A DNA stretch of 47,266 bases, taken from contig JADGEM010000035.1 of NCBI GenBank assembly GCA_016744375.1, forward strand, positions 1-47,266. The letters are read 5' to 3'. Under the pieces are notes generated by a model. It was not told the origin of the DNA. It saw only the letters and a list, made by a program, of their open reading frames with translations, and ran no database searches. Shown in pieces: positions 7,509 to 16,391 of the stretch. Both the position numbers and the translations under genes were made by a program. This DNA is from Gammaproteobacteria bacterium (GTDB lineage Bacteria > Pseudomonadota > Gammaproteobacteria > GRL18). Position 1 is the first letter of the stretch; the number at the start of each line of letters is the position of its first letter.

Positions 7509-10500
7509 ATGCCCGCATCACTCTTGCAACGATTTTTAGAACACCATGTGTTAGCAAACCTGACCTTCATTTTAATTTTAGTGATGGGTTTTTTAAGTTA
7601 CACAGCAATGCCTAAGGAAAAAGATCCAAAGATTAATTTTAACTGGATTCAGATTAATGCCGTATTACCTGGTGCATCTCCGGCAGATGTTGAGAAACGA
7701 ATCACTCAACCCCTGGAAGAAGGAATAGCTAAAGTTTCAGATATTCGTTTTATCTCTTCCAGTTCCAGAGAATCAATGGCCAGTATTCTGGTTCGTTTTG
7801 AAGATCTTGAGGAACGACTTTTTGATAAACGTCTTGCTGATCTGCGTCGAGAGGTACAGCACGTTGAAAACACACGACTGCCTGAAGAAGCAGAATCACC
7901 GCTTATTTTAGAATTGACTTCATCCAGTGCTTTTCCGACTGCGACACTGGTTCTTCAGGGTAAAGCTTATGATGAAAATCTGCGTTTTTATGCAGAGGAA
8001 TTAAGCAAGGAAATGGAACGTCTGTCTTTTGTCGAGCGAGTTGATATGCTTGGTGTAAGCGATCCCGAAATGATTGTAGAAATTGATATGGGACGTTTAA
8101 CCGGGCTGGGAATTTCACCCTCAATCGTTGCACAGACGGTACAGACCCAATTTAAAGATACCGCTGCGGGTACAATGAATCTTCAGGATCAGCAGTGGTT
8201 AATCAGTATTAAAGGTACCAGTTACGATCCAGAGTACCTTGCCGGACTGCCGGTGCAAGGAATAGAACATCAAGTCTTATTAGGTGATATAGCTAGAATT
8301 TATCAGGGACAAAATAAACTGAGCACTAAGGTTCTCTATAATAATAAACCCGCCATTATCCTCTCAGTTTTTAAAAAAGATGATATTAATACCTTGCAGA
8401 TGATTGATGATTTGAAATTTTTTATTGCAGAAAAAAACCACATCAGTCTGGTCACAGGCATTCATATTACATTGCTGGATGATAATACCTCTTTGACGCG
8501 CAAAGCAATTAATATTATGCAGAATAACGCTCTGATTGGTTTGTTTTTTGTTCTGTTGGTCACCTGGTTTTTTCTTGGTGCCCGTATTGCCTTTTTTACA
8601 ACAATCGGTATTCCTTTTACATTAGCCGGTACTTTCTGGATTCTGCATGGTATTGGTCAGACAATTAATAATGCGGTTTTATTAGGGGTTGTTATTGTGC
8701 TGGGGATGCTGGTGGATGATGCGATTGTTGTGGTTGAATCGATGTACACTAAAATCCGTTTAGGAATGCAGAGTTCCCGGGCTGCAATTGAGTCTCTTCA
8801 GGAAGTTATTTCTCCTGTGACCGCATCTGTTTTAACGACCATGGCTGCTTTTTTGCCTCTGATGCTGCTGCCTGGAATTATGGGGAAATTTATGCTGGTG
8901 ATCCCTCTGGTTGTGACGATTGCTCTGGCGATCAGTCTGATTGAAGCCTACTGGATGCTGCCAGCTCATCTAATTGCCAGCAAACCGGATTATTCAGCTA
9001 ACACAACAAATAAGTTCAACCGCATGCAGCGATTTCGTGAACAATTTACACATAGACTGCAGATTTTTTATGTGCGAATGCTGACGCGTTCTCTACGCTA
9101 CCCAAAAACGATGCTGTTTGCATTATTCATTCTATTCAGCAGCACTATTTTCGCTCTTCAAACTGGTAAAATAACAATTAATTTTTTTGCAGGAGAACCT
9201 TTTCCGGTATTTTATGCCAATTTGATAATGAAGGAAGGAACGCCTATAGATTATACGCTTGAAAAACTTCATCAGCTTGAAGTTAAGATTAAAAAATCAT
9301 TAAAGCGCAGTGATTATCGAGAAATGGCTGCTTATTCCGGTTTGTTGTTTACGCAGACTGAACCACTTTTTGGTGAACACTATGGGCAGCTCATTATTTC
9401 TTTACCTGAGACAACACCTGAAGAATTACAGCTTTTGCACAAAAAAGTGAAACAACAGTTTGCACAAATGAGTGGAGTAGAAGAAATGTCTATCTTACAA
9501 TTGGAAGATGGACCACCAGTGACTCGTGCCGTTAGTATTAAAGTTCAGGGTACTGAGTTTGATATGATTCAGAGTGCAATGATTGATCTAAAAAAACTCC
9601 TTGCAGAAATTGCTGAAGTTGAAAATGTAATGGTCCTGGATAGTGCCGGAACTCATGAGTTGGTGGTACAGCTCAATCAGGATGCTGTTCATCGTGCAGG
9701 ATTATCTGCCTCACAGGTAATGCGTGATATTCGTTTATTGACTGAGGGAGAAATTGTCACCAGCTTTCAACATCGTGGTGAAGAAATTGATGTGAGAGTT
9801 AAAGCAAGCATGCAGGGGGAAAGCTCTCCAGGTATTGAAAGCTGGCTGCAGACACCAATTGGTTTTTTTGAGCAACAGCAGAGTAAAGTGCAGACTATTC
9901 CATTAAATGAACTCATTCATGCGGATTATAAGCTTTCACGTAATCAGATCCGCCACTATAATTTACAAAGAGTTGTGCTGCTGGAAGCAGATATCAAAGA
10001 TGGGGGGCGCAATACTCTCGAAATAAATCATTTAATTCAGGAACGTTGGCGTGAATTAAAAATTAAACATCCAAATGTGAGTCTGGATTTTTCTGGTGAA
10101 CTGGATGATATTGAAGAAAGTCTCAATGTAATGCCTTATCTTTTCTTAATGGGCGTGGGTCTTATCTATCTCATCATTGGAGCCCAGTTTCAAAGTTATT
10201 TCCAGCCTTTGCTCATCCTTGCAACCATTCCACTGGCTTTTACCGGAGTTGTTGTCGGTTTATTACTAACCAATAATCCTCTGAGTTTGTATACCCTCTA
10301 TGGTATTGTGGCGCTTGTCGGAATTGCAGTGAATGCCTCAATTGTGTTGATTTCCGCAGCAAATACCCGGTTAAAACAGGGTATGAGTGTTAACCATGCG
10401 ATCATTTTTGCTGCAAGGCGACGTATAATTCCTATTTTGATCACTTCTTTAACCACAATAGCCGGCCTTTTTTCTCTGGCCACTGGCTTTGCAGGGAAAT

Positions 10501-10619
10501 CGCTTATATGGGGTCCTTTGGCAACAGCAATCGTCTGGGGGCTTGCTTTCTCAACAATGTTGACTCTGTTTGTGATTCCTTTGTTGTATAAGTTTTTTAT
10601 GAGAGCCAATAATCAATAG
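7509..10619 (+). CDS. RND-family inner-membrane efflux pump (AcrB/HAE1 type)
   Basis: A full-length 1036-aa proton-driven exporter. The first membrane helix (about 14-32) is followed by a large periplasmic porter domain, a helix bundle (about 338-480), a second periplasmic domain and a closing bundle (about 875-1030). The proton-relay aspartate pair is present at D403-D404 (LGMLVDDAIVVVES). GASPADVEKRITQPLEE is the usual porter-domain opening. It pairs with the adaptor gene 58 bases upstream. The sequence resembles hydrophobe/amphiphile exporters more than the CusA metal class, but no substrate can be inferred. Confidence 0.93.
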   Translation: MPASLLQRFLEHHVLANLTFILILVMGFLSYTAMPKEKDPKINFNWIQINAVLPGASPADVEKRITQPLEEGIAKVSDIRFISSSSRESMASILVRFEDLEERLFDKRLADLRREVQHVENTRLPEEAESPLILELTSSSAFPTATLVLQGKAYDENLRFYAEELSKEMERLSFVERVDMLGVSDPEMIVEIDMGRLTGLGISPSIVAQTVQTQFKDTAAGTMNLQDQQWLISIKGTSYDPEYLAGLPVQGIEHQVLLGDIARIYQGQNKLSTKVLYNNKPAIILSVFKKDDINTLQMIDDLKFFIAEKNHISLVTGIHITLLDDNTSLTRKAINIMQNNALIGLFFVLLVTWFFLGARIAFFTTIGIPFTLAGTFWILHGIGQTINNAVLLGVVIVLGMLVDDAIVVVESMYTKIRLGMQSSRAAIESLQEVISPVTASVLTTMAAFLPLMLLPGIMGKFMLVIPLVVTIALAISLIEAYWMLPAHLIASKPDYSANTTNKFNRMQRFREQFTHRLQIFYVRMLTRSLRYPKTMLFALFILFSSTIFALQTGKITINFFAGEPFPVFYANLIMKEGTPIDYTLEKLHQLEVKIKKSLKRSDYREMAAYSGLLFTQTEPLFGEHYGQLIISLPETTPEELQLLHKKVKQQFAQMSGVEEMSILQLEDGPPVTRAVSIKVQGTEFDMIQSAMIDLKKLLAEIAEVENVMVLDSAGTHELVVQLNQDAVHRAGLSASQVMRDIRLLTEGEIVTSFQHRGEEIDVRVKASMQGESSPGIESWLQTPIGFFEQQQSKVQTIPLNELIHADYKLSRNQIRHYNLQRVVLLEADIKDGGRNTLEINHLIQERWRELKIKHPNVSLDFSGELDDIEESLNVMPYLFLMGVGLIYLIIGAQFQSYFQPLLILATIPLAFTGVVVGLLLTNNPLSLYTLYGIVALVGIAVNASIVLISAANTRLKQGMSVNHAIIFAARRRIIPILITSLTTIAGLFSLATGFAGKSLIWGPLATAIVWGLAFSTMLTLFVIPLLYKFFMRANNQ

Positions 10620-10728
10620 AAGTAACGGTTATTTTTTAATATTCACTCTTCTGTTCCAGAGAGCACGGGTGACTCGTCCATATTAAGTGTTAAAGGCACG
10701 ATGAGCAAAATAGAAAGGCTTGTTAAAG

Positions 10729-10745
10729 TGCATCATTTTGGTGCG
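10729..10745. promoter_or_regulatory. NtrC-like enhancer site 1 upstream of amtB
   Basis: TGCATCATTTTGGTGCG matches the enteric NtrC dyad TGCACC-N5-GGTGCA at 10 of 12 half-site bases. Its centre lies about 141 bases upstream of the predicted sigma-54 start. That is essentially the distance of an NtrC site in the E. coli glnAp2 enhancer. Confidence 0.7.
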
Positions 10746-10759
10746 GCTTAACTGCTTAA

Positions 10760-10776
10760 TGATATGTTTTGGTGCG
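10760..10776. promoter_or_regulatory. NtrC-like enhancer site 2 upstream of amtB
   Basis: TGATATGTTTTGGTGCG keeps one good NtrC half-site (GGTGCG) with a degenerate left half. Its centre is 31 bases from that of site 1, about three helical turns, and about 110 bases upstream of the predicted transcription start. The spacing favours cooperative binding with site 1. Confidence 0.55.
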
Positions 10777-10851
10777 ATATTTTTGTTTTTTTTTAAAATA
10801 AAATCATTAAATCTATTCTAAGCTTATGATAATACAAGTTATGTTCTTTTA

Positions 10852-10867
10852 TGGTGCAAAAATTGCT
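10852..10867 (+). promoter_or_regulatory. Sigma-54 (RpoN) promoter of amtB
   Basis: TGGTGCAAAAATTGCT fits the -24/-12 consensus TGGYRYR-N4-TTGCW, with the invariant GG and GC exactly 10 bases apart. The predicted start is near 10878, leaving a leader of about 28 bases before the amtB ATG, with a Shine-Dalgarno AAGGG in it. Together with the NtrC-like sites upstream, this predicts nitrogen-limitation control. Confidence 0.85.
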
Positions 10868-10905
10868 TAAATAGAGCATCTAAAAATTTTCAAAAGGGTT
10901 TTTCA

Positions 10906-12222
10906 ATGACAAAAAATCATACATTATCAGCTTTCAGCCTGATTTTTCTTTTACTGCTGTTTTTCTCGGGTAGTGCCGTTGCTGCAGAAGAAATAAATGG
11001 TGCAGATACAGCCTGGATCATGATTTCAACTGCACTGGTTCTATTTATGACTCTGCCGGGACTGGCACTTTTTTATGGCGGTCTGGTGCGCACCAAAAAT
11101 GTCCTATCAGTTTTAATGCAGTGTTTTGCAATTACCAGCATTATGTCGGTACTTTGGTTGGTTGCCGGTTACTCACTGGCATTCAGTGATGGCGGCTCCA
11201 TGAATGCTTATATTGGTGGTTTTGATAAGGTACTTTTTGCCGGAGTAATGGAAGGCAGTGTCCATGGAACCATCCCTGAAGGTCTTTTTGCTTTATTTCA
11301 AATGACCTTTGCCATTATTACTCCTGCCCTGATAGTGGGTGCTTTCGCAGAACGGGCGCGTTTTTCAGCTATGATGCTTTTCAGTGCCATTTGGTTATTT
11401 GTCGTGTATGTACCTATTACCCATTGGGTGTGGGCTGAAGGTGGCTGGTTATTTGAAATGGGCTTACTGGATTTTGCCGGAGGGACGGTTGTTCATATTA
11501 CTGCAGGTACTGCAGCATTGGTAACTGCTATAGTTATTGGCAAGCGTAAAGACTTTGGTGTGCATGCTTTAACCCCGCATAATCTAACCATGACTGTGAT
11601 TGGTGCAGGTATGCTATGGGTTGGCTGGTTTGGTTTTAATGGCGGCAGCGCCCTGGGTGCCAATGGTGATGCAGCAATGGCTATGCTGGTGACACATATT
11701 TCAGCAGCTACCGGTGCCGGTACATGGGCTGTAATTGAATGGATAAAACATGGTAAACCATCAGTGTTAGGGATTGTAACCGGTATGGTCGCTGGTCTGG
11801 GTACGATTACACCAGCATCTGGATTTGTTGGACCTGCAGGTGCTCTGTTAATTGGATTGTCTGCTGGCGCGGTTTGTTATATGGCGACTCAATTTATTAA
11901 AGTCAAATTAAGACTGGATGATTCTCTTGATGTTTTCCCTGTGCATGGTGTTGGTGGTATTTTGGGTACATTTTTGGCAGGTATCTTTGCTTCGGCCGGC
12001 TTGGGAGTCTTCTCAGGTCAGGGCTATGCTGAGGGCATGAATATGAGCAATCAGGTGATGGTTCAGATCATTGGTATTGGCTCTACATTGATTTATACGG
12101 CAGTTATGACTTATGCAATATTGAAGTTTGTTAGTCTGTTTATCACTCTGCGTGTTGAGCGTGAAGACGAAACAGAAGGTTTGGATATCGCATCTCATGA
12201 TGAACGTGGTTACGATTTCTAA
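10906..12222 (+). CDS. amtB: Ammonium transporter AmtB
   Basis: A 438-aa inner-membrane ammonium channel with a cleavable signal peptide (about 1-27, ending AVAA) and eleven predicted helices. The twin pore histidines are present at H197 (GTVVHITAG) and H347 (FPVHGVGG), and the AFAERARF and GFNGGSALGAN signatures are intact. It takes up ammonium when nitrogen is scarce and is normally gated by a GlnK/GlnB PII protein. No glnK gene is adjacent, unlike the common glnK-amtB pair, so PII must come from elsewhere. Transcription is predicted from the sigma-54 promoter upstream and ends at a hairpin 20 bases past the stop. Confidence 0.97.
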   Translation: MTKNHTLSAFSLIFLLLLFFSGSAVAAEEINGADTAWIMISTALVLFMTLPGLALFYGGLVRTKNVLSVLMQCFAITSIMSVLWLVAGYSLAFSDGGSMNAYIGGFDKVLFAGVMEGSVHGTIPEGLFALFQMTFAIITPALIVGAFAERARFSAMMLFSAIWLFVVYVPITHWVWAEGGWLFEMGLLDFAGGTVVHITAGTAALVTAIVIGKRKDFGVHALTPHNLTMTVIGAGMLWVGWFGFNGGSALGANGDAAMAMLVTHISAATGAGTWAVIEWIKHGKPSVLGIVTGMVAGLGTITPASGFVGPAGALLIGLSAGAVCYMATQFIKVKLRLDDSLDVFPVHGVGGILGTFLAGIFASAGLGVFSGQGYAEGMNMSNQVMVQIIGIGSTLIYTAVMTYAILKFVSLFITLRVEREDETEGLDIASHDERGYDF

Positions 12223-12242
12223 AACACAGATTTTATGTTTTA

Positions 12243-12268
12243 AGCAGAGGGCTGCAATTCCCTCTGCT
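12243..12268 (+). terminator. Terminator hairpin after amtB
   Basis: A perfect 9-bp stem (AGCAGAGGG, 12243-12251, with CCCTCTGCT, 12260-12268) encloses an 8-base loop 20 bases past the amtB stop codon. The following ATTCTAACTT is only weakly T-rich, but position and stem strength support a terminator. Confidence 0.7.
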
Positions 12269-12441
12269 ATTCTAACTTCCCACATACTACTTCTTAAATA
12301 AGCCCGGCTTGTCTACTCCAAATGCAATAAATCGAATGTTGCTGACACTTTGTGTTTTATTGTTTATTATTGTGTAAACAATTGGAAGCTAACAACTTTA
12401 AAATTATCCATTCTTAAGCTTAGATTAAGAACATCACATAA

Positions 12442-13329
12442 ATGAAAAATAAGATGAAATTTTATAAACTGACTTATTGCTTTGCGCTAATAATCTTATG
12501 CATTGCTTCACTCCCCTGTTTTGCCCAGACTTCTCTCTGGCAAATCAGTAAGGGGGATAAAGTCTTATACCTCGGTGGCACAATTCATGTTCTTGGACAA
12601 GATGATTATCCCTTACCAGGGGAGTTTGAACAGGCTTTTTCAAAATCTGGAAAAATAGTTTTTGAAACTGATCTGGGACAAGCAAGGAAGCCTGATTTTT
12701 CCGAAAAACTGATGGATCAGATGCTCTACCTGCCGGGAGAAACACTTCAGGATGTTCTGGACAATAAGACCTATCAGCGTTTGTCGAATTATTTTTCGGA
12801 AAAACTGCCAATGGCCCAAATTGATGTATTGAAGCCAGGCATGGTGGTTATCATGATGGCAGCGATTGAATTTCAAAATATCGGTCTGGTGTTAGCGGGG
12901 GTTGATGAGCATTTCTGGACTCTGGCTGAGCAAGATGGGAAAAAAGTTGGTGCACTGGAGACGGTTGATGAACAATTAAGCTTTCTTGTGAATATGGGTA
13001 AGGGAAATGAAAATGAACTGATATTGAATACTCTGAATGATCTTAATAAGATGGAACTCATGATTAATCAAATCAGAGAATCCTGGCGTTCGGGTGATGA
13101 AGCTAAAATGAAAAAAATCATATTACAGGACATGATTGATACCTATCCAGAACTGTATCAGAGTCTTCTTGTTAAACGAAATATGAACTGGCTGCCAAAA
13201 ATTGAAGCATTGATAGATGATGACAAGACCACTCTGGTTCTCGTGGGTACCCTGCATTTAGTGGGTGATGATGGATTATTGCAATTGTTGCGAAATAAGG
13301 GGTATGACGTGACTTATTTCAAGTTCTAG
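12442..13329 (+). CDS. TraB/GumN family exported protein
   Basis: A 295-aa protein with a Sec signal peptide (about 1-29, ending PCFAQ). It carries both hallmark blocks of the TraB/GumN (TIKI-like) fold: GGTIHVL with H49 near the N-terminus and VGTLHLVGDDGL with H272 near the C-terminus. An acidic residue in VFETDLGQ and the DVLKPGMVVIMMA segment also fit. Animal TIKI members of this superfamily are metalloproteases; bacterial members are poorly characterised. The gene stands alone after the amtB terminator; a second ATG four codons in (12454) is an alternative start. Function beyond the fold is not established. Confidence 0.85.
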   Translation: MKNKMKFYKLTYCFALIILCIASLPCFAQTSLWQISKGDKVLYLGGTIHVLGQDDYPLPGEFEQAFSKSGKIVFETDLGQARKPDFSEKLMDQMLYLPGETLQDVLDNKTYQRLSNYFSEKLPMAQIDVLKPGMVVIMMAAIEFQNIGLVLAGVDEHFWTLAEQDGKKVGALETVDEQLSFLVNMGKGNENELILNTLNDLNKMELMINQIRESWRSGDEAKMKKIILQDMIDTYPELYQSLLVKRNMNWLPKIEALIDDDKTTLVLVGTLHLVGDDGLLQLLRNKGYDVTYFKF

Positions 13330-13467
13330 ATAATAGAACTTGATACTCAGTGTGCCCTTGTTAGCAGTTGTGCACATATTCTTTTCTATGGCTATACTGT
13401 ACGTATGATTATATATTGGAAATATCATAATTATGGTATTTTATTACATACTGAAAAGAGATGAATT

Positions 13468-14214
13468 ATGGTTTTTTTTAAAGCTGTTAATGTCGTTTAT
13501 AAGTTTATATTATTTTTATTTGTGTCATTGAATCTGGTTGCTTGTGTGACAACACAGGCGCCCAGGATATCCCATGTTCATGTGGGGCATGCAATGACTG
13601 CATGGCAAGATACACCCAATGAACAGGGCTTATTCATTACAGCAGAACAGGAAGCAAGCATTGCTTTTGAACATGCACAATACGCTGTAGAAAATTCTCA
13701 TGATGTTAAATTATTGAAAATGCATATCAAGCATGTGCAGCATACCATGTCTCCAGAAATAGTACCTGAGATGCGAAATGATGGTCCTGGACTCGGTTAC
13801 GGCTTTATTAAAGCAATAGCCGCTTCGCGTGATCATATTTTATTTGCTGCAGATTCTAAGGATGCCAGTAATAACGTAGAGGTTTCAGCTAAAAAATGGT
13901 CAAAAAATGTTGATGTGATCCTTGAGCGAAGTGAATTGATTATCACTTTGAGTCATGCGGTTATAAAATCAGATTCGCATGAGGAAATGATTGTTTTATC
14001 GGATGAAATTAAACTCCTGACACAACAAAATCTTGATGGCGTCAAACAATTAAATGATGACATCATGATAATGATTGAAAAAGAAGACCCACCCTATCAG
14101 ACAGTCGAAAAAAAATATTTATTTGGCTTGATTCGTTTGCCTTCAGGTGAATGGGAGTTTAATTTTAATAAACAATCTGATGGTGGCGCAGGTACAGGTT
14201 CCTTTCAATATTAG
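13468..14214 (+). CDS. Predicted lipoprotein of unknown function
   Basis: A 248-aa protein with a lipoprotein signal: a hydrophobic segment (about 8-23) ending in the lipobox LVAC with the acylated cysteine at C26. The mature part is rich in histidine and helical, with no motif I recognise. One stretch (GHAMTAWQDTPNEQGLF) is followed by two histidine-containing helices, and the C-terminal region has LFGLIRLPSGEWEF. The next residue after the cysteine is valine, so outer-membrane sorting is likely. It sits 85 bases upstream of the exported caspase gene on the same strand, so a functional link is possible but unproven. The start has the site AAGAGATGAATT before the ATG. Confidence 0.7.
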   Translation: MVFFKAVNVVYKFILFLFVSLNLVACVTTQAPRISHVHVGHAMTAWQDTPNEQGLFITAEQEASIAFEHAQYAVENSHDVKLLKMHIKHVQHTMSPEIVPEMRNDGPGLGYGFIKAIAASRDHILFAADSKDASNNVEVSAKKWSKNVDVILERSELIITLSHAVIKSDSHEEMIVLSDEIKLLTQQNLDGVKQLNDDIMIMIEKEDPPYQTVEKKYLFGLIRLPSGEWEFNFNKQSDGGAGTGSFQY

Positions 14215-14299
14215 CACTGAGTCAATTCAGCGCGTGTAATTAAGGAACAGTTATTTGTGTTTATCCATTTTTTTTCTGGATGTACACTCGTTATAAACA

Positions 14300-16108
14300 A
14301 TGGTTTTAATAGTGGTTTCAAATAATATGGGTAAATGTTTTCGTGTTACCAGGCTCAGGCTTTTATTTTGTTGTTGTTTATTACTTTTGATAAGCGTGGG
14401 CACTTTAATGAGTGTCAATCCGGCCTATGCTACCTATCCTCCTACTTTTTCAGATTGTCTTATGGGCAATGAAGAGGAATACGATCAGGTTGATGCCTGT
14501 CAACAACTCTTACGTTCTAATTCAAAAAATAGGGAGTTGCATGTTGCTCTAACCAGGACTCTTGATAAACGACAACAATTTAAACAGGCACTTGAGGCTT
14601 ATAATCATGCACTTAATGTTTTCCCGAATGATGATTATTTTTTTAAAAAAAGGTTAATTACTAAAAGCAATTTTAAAGAGCAGCAATGGTTAAAAAATAA
14701 GAGGGAGGATCGAAGGAATGAAAATAAAACATCCTTAAAAAATCAGTCAGCTCAATTTAAACTCAATAAAATCCGCTGCACTCGTCTGACAGGGGAAACA
14801 GCATTAAACGCTTGTGAAATGGCAATTAAGATCAATGATAAAGACTCGGTTCTTTTTGTTTCAATGGGTGATATTTATGCGTCACAGCAGAAAAATACAC
14901 GGGCTATTACTGCATATAACAGAGTACTTAAACTGAATTCAGCTGATAAAAAAACATCTAAAAAATTGAATAAATTGTTACAGCGAAAAGTTGCAGTAAA
15001 AAAGAAAAAAAGCAAAGTAAAAATAACTCATCAATCTAAAAATAAATCTACCATTAAGGCTGTTAAAAGTAACACTGTGACTAAAATGGTCAGCCAAAAA
15101 ACTGCTGCAAAACTAACGACTACTCCAAGTGTAATTCCTAAACCTAGCGTTGCTCCAGAAACCAAAAAAACATTGCTGGAATTAAAACCAGAGCAGCAGC
15201 AATTTCTTGAGCAGCTGAATCTGCTTCGTTCACTGAAAGAACAAAAAATTATTTCTCTGGATGAGTATGAGCAGAGAAAAAAATTATTACTGGATTCAAC
15301 ATTCAGAGTAAGTAGTTTTTCCGGGCCAGAAAACAAACAGGACAATAAAGATGAGCCGGTAAATAAATCTGAGCATGGTTTTAATCATCTTAATTTTGGA
15401 AATTACCATGCTTTAATTATCGGCAATAATAAATATGATGATTTACCTGAATTAAAGACTGCTGTGAATGATGCCACCAGTTTAGCCAAATTGCTTAAAG
15501 AGCATTATGGTTTTAAAGTGAAGCTGTTGCTCAATGCTAATCGCTATGAGACCCTTAAAGCGATGGGGGAGTTCAGAAACACTTTAACTAAGGATGATAA
15601 TCTCCTGATTTATTATGCCGGCCACGGTGTTCTGGATGATGCTTCTGAGCGTGGTTACTGGCTACCCATTGATGCAGAACGTGATTTTACTTCCAACTGG
15701 ATTTCAACTGCTGAAGTAACCGATACTTTAAAAGCATTGCAATCCTGGCATGTACTGGTGGTTGCTGATTCATGTTACTCTGGAACACTTGCCCGAAGTA
15801 TCTCAATAAAATTAACCACCCCTGAAAAGAGGCTGTCACTGATCGAACGTCTGCTTGAGAAAAAATCCCGTACAGTGATCACTTCAGGGGGACTGGAACC
15901 AGTTACGGACTCAGGAGGGGATAATCATTCGGTTTTTTCTGAGGCGTTGCTGGATGTTTTAACCAATACCAAAGATGTCATTGAAGCGGAGGAAGTCTTT
16001 TCTCGCCTTAGAGATAATGTCATTCTTAACGCCGATCAGACCCCTGAATACTCAAATGTTAGAAAAGTAGGTCATAATGGTGGTGATTTTATCTTTTTGA
16101 GACAATGA
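14300..16108 (+). CDS. Exported TPR-SHOCT-caspase (peptidase C14) protein
   Basis: A 602-aa protein with a signal peptide (about 18-45, ending NPAYA). TPR-like helices occupy about 75-115 and 165-215, followed by a lysine-rich linker (about 216-260) and a SHOCT-like helical segment (about 304-331, LRSLKEQKIISLDEYEQRKK). The C-terminal caspase domain (about 368-600) keeps the catalytic dyad: H442 in YYAGHGVLDD and C492 in VADSCYSG. Bacterial C14 peptidases cleave after basic or acidic residues; some act in defence or cell death and others in signalling, and the role here is unknown. An alternative start is M10 (14327). The export signal makes a cytoplasmic suicide role less likely. Confidence 0.88.
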   Translation: MVLIVVSNNMGKCFRVTRLRLLFCCCLLLLISVGTLMSVNPAYATYPPTFSDCLMGNEEEYDQVDACQQLLRSNSKNRELHVALTRTLDKRQQFKQALEAYNHALNVFPNDDYFFKKRLITKSNFKEQQWLKNKREDRRNENKTSLKNQSAQFKLNKIRCTRLTGETALNACEMAIKINDKDSVLFVSMGDIYASQQKNTRAITAYNRVLKLNSADKKTSKKLNKLLQRKVAVKKKKSKVKITHQSKNKSTIKAVKSNTVTKMVSQKTAAKLTTTPSVIPKPSVAPETKKTLLELKPEQQQFLEQLNLLRSLKEQKIISLDEYEQRKKLLLDSTFRVSSFSGPENKQDNKDEPVNKSEHGFNHLNFGNYHALIIGNNKYDDLPELKTAVNDATSLAKLLKEHYGFKVKLLLNANRYETLKAMGEFRNTLTKDDNLLIYYAGHGVLDDASERGYWLPIDAERDFTSNWISTAEVTDTLKALQSWHVLVVADSCYSGTLARSISIKLTTPEKRLSLIERLLEKKSRTVITSGGLEPVTDSGGDNHSVFSEALLDVLTNTKDVIEAEEVFSRLRDNVILNADQTPEYSNVRKVGHNGGDFIFLRQ

Positions 16109-16266
16109 GTGCTGTACGAAAAAACAACTGACTTTTTATAATCGGATAAATTTTTTAGGCTTTCTAACCTTCTGTCTCTATTAATGTCGCACTTCCTGAG
16201 AGCATGGGCATTTCGCCAAAGACCAAAGATGGGTGGAGCATGCTCATCCTTCCGGCTGGGAAAAGC

Positions 16267-16289
16267 TTAGTTCTACCGTGAAGAACTAA
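16267..16289 (+). terminator. Possible terminator between the caspase gene and miaB
   Basis: An 8-bp stem (TTAGTTCT, 16267-16274, with AGAACTAA, 16282-16289) closes a 7-base loop and is followed by AAATTTTA. It lies about 160 bases past the caspase stop and about 100 before miaB, so it could separate the two transcription units. The stem is AT-rich and the T-run is short. Confidence 0.45.
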
Positions 16290-16391
16290 AAATTTTATGG
16301 AAAAAAAGTTGAAAATATGTTATTTTCCGCCGTTGTTCTAAATTCCGTATAATTCCCTTTAGTCCGTAATAGTATGTGAGGATGCATTCTG

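Noticed and set aside
15031..15345. Long antisense frames such as this one opposite the caspase linker, and others opposite aceE, lnt and the RND genes
   Set aside because: They lie entirely within well-supported genes and their translations show no family features; they are shadows of coding bias.
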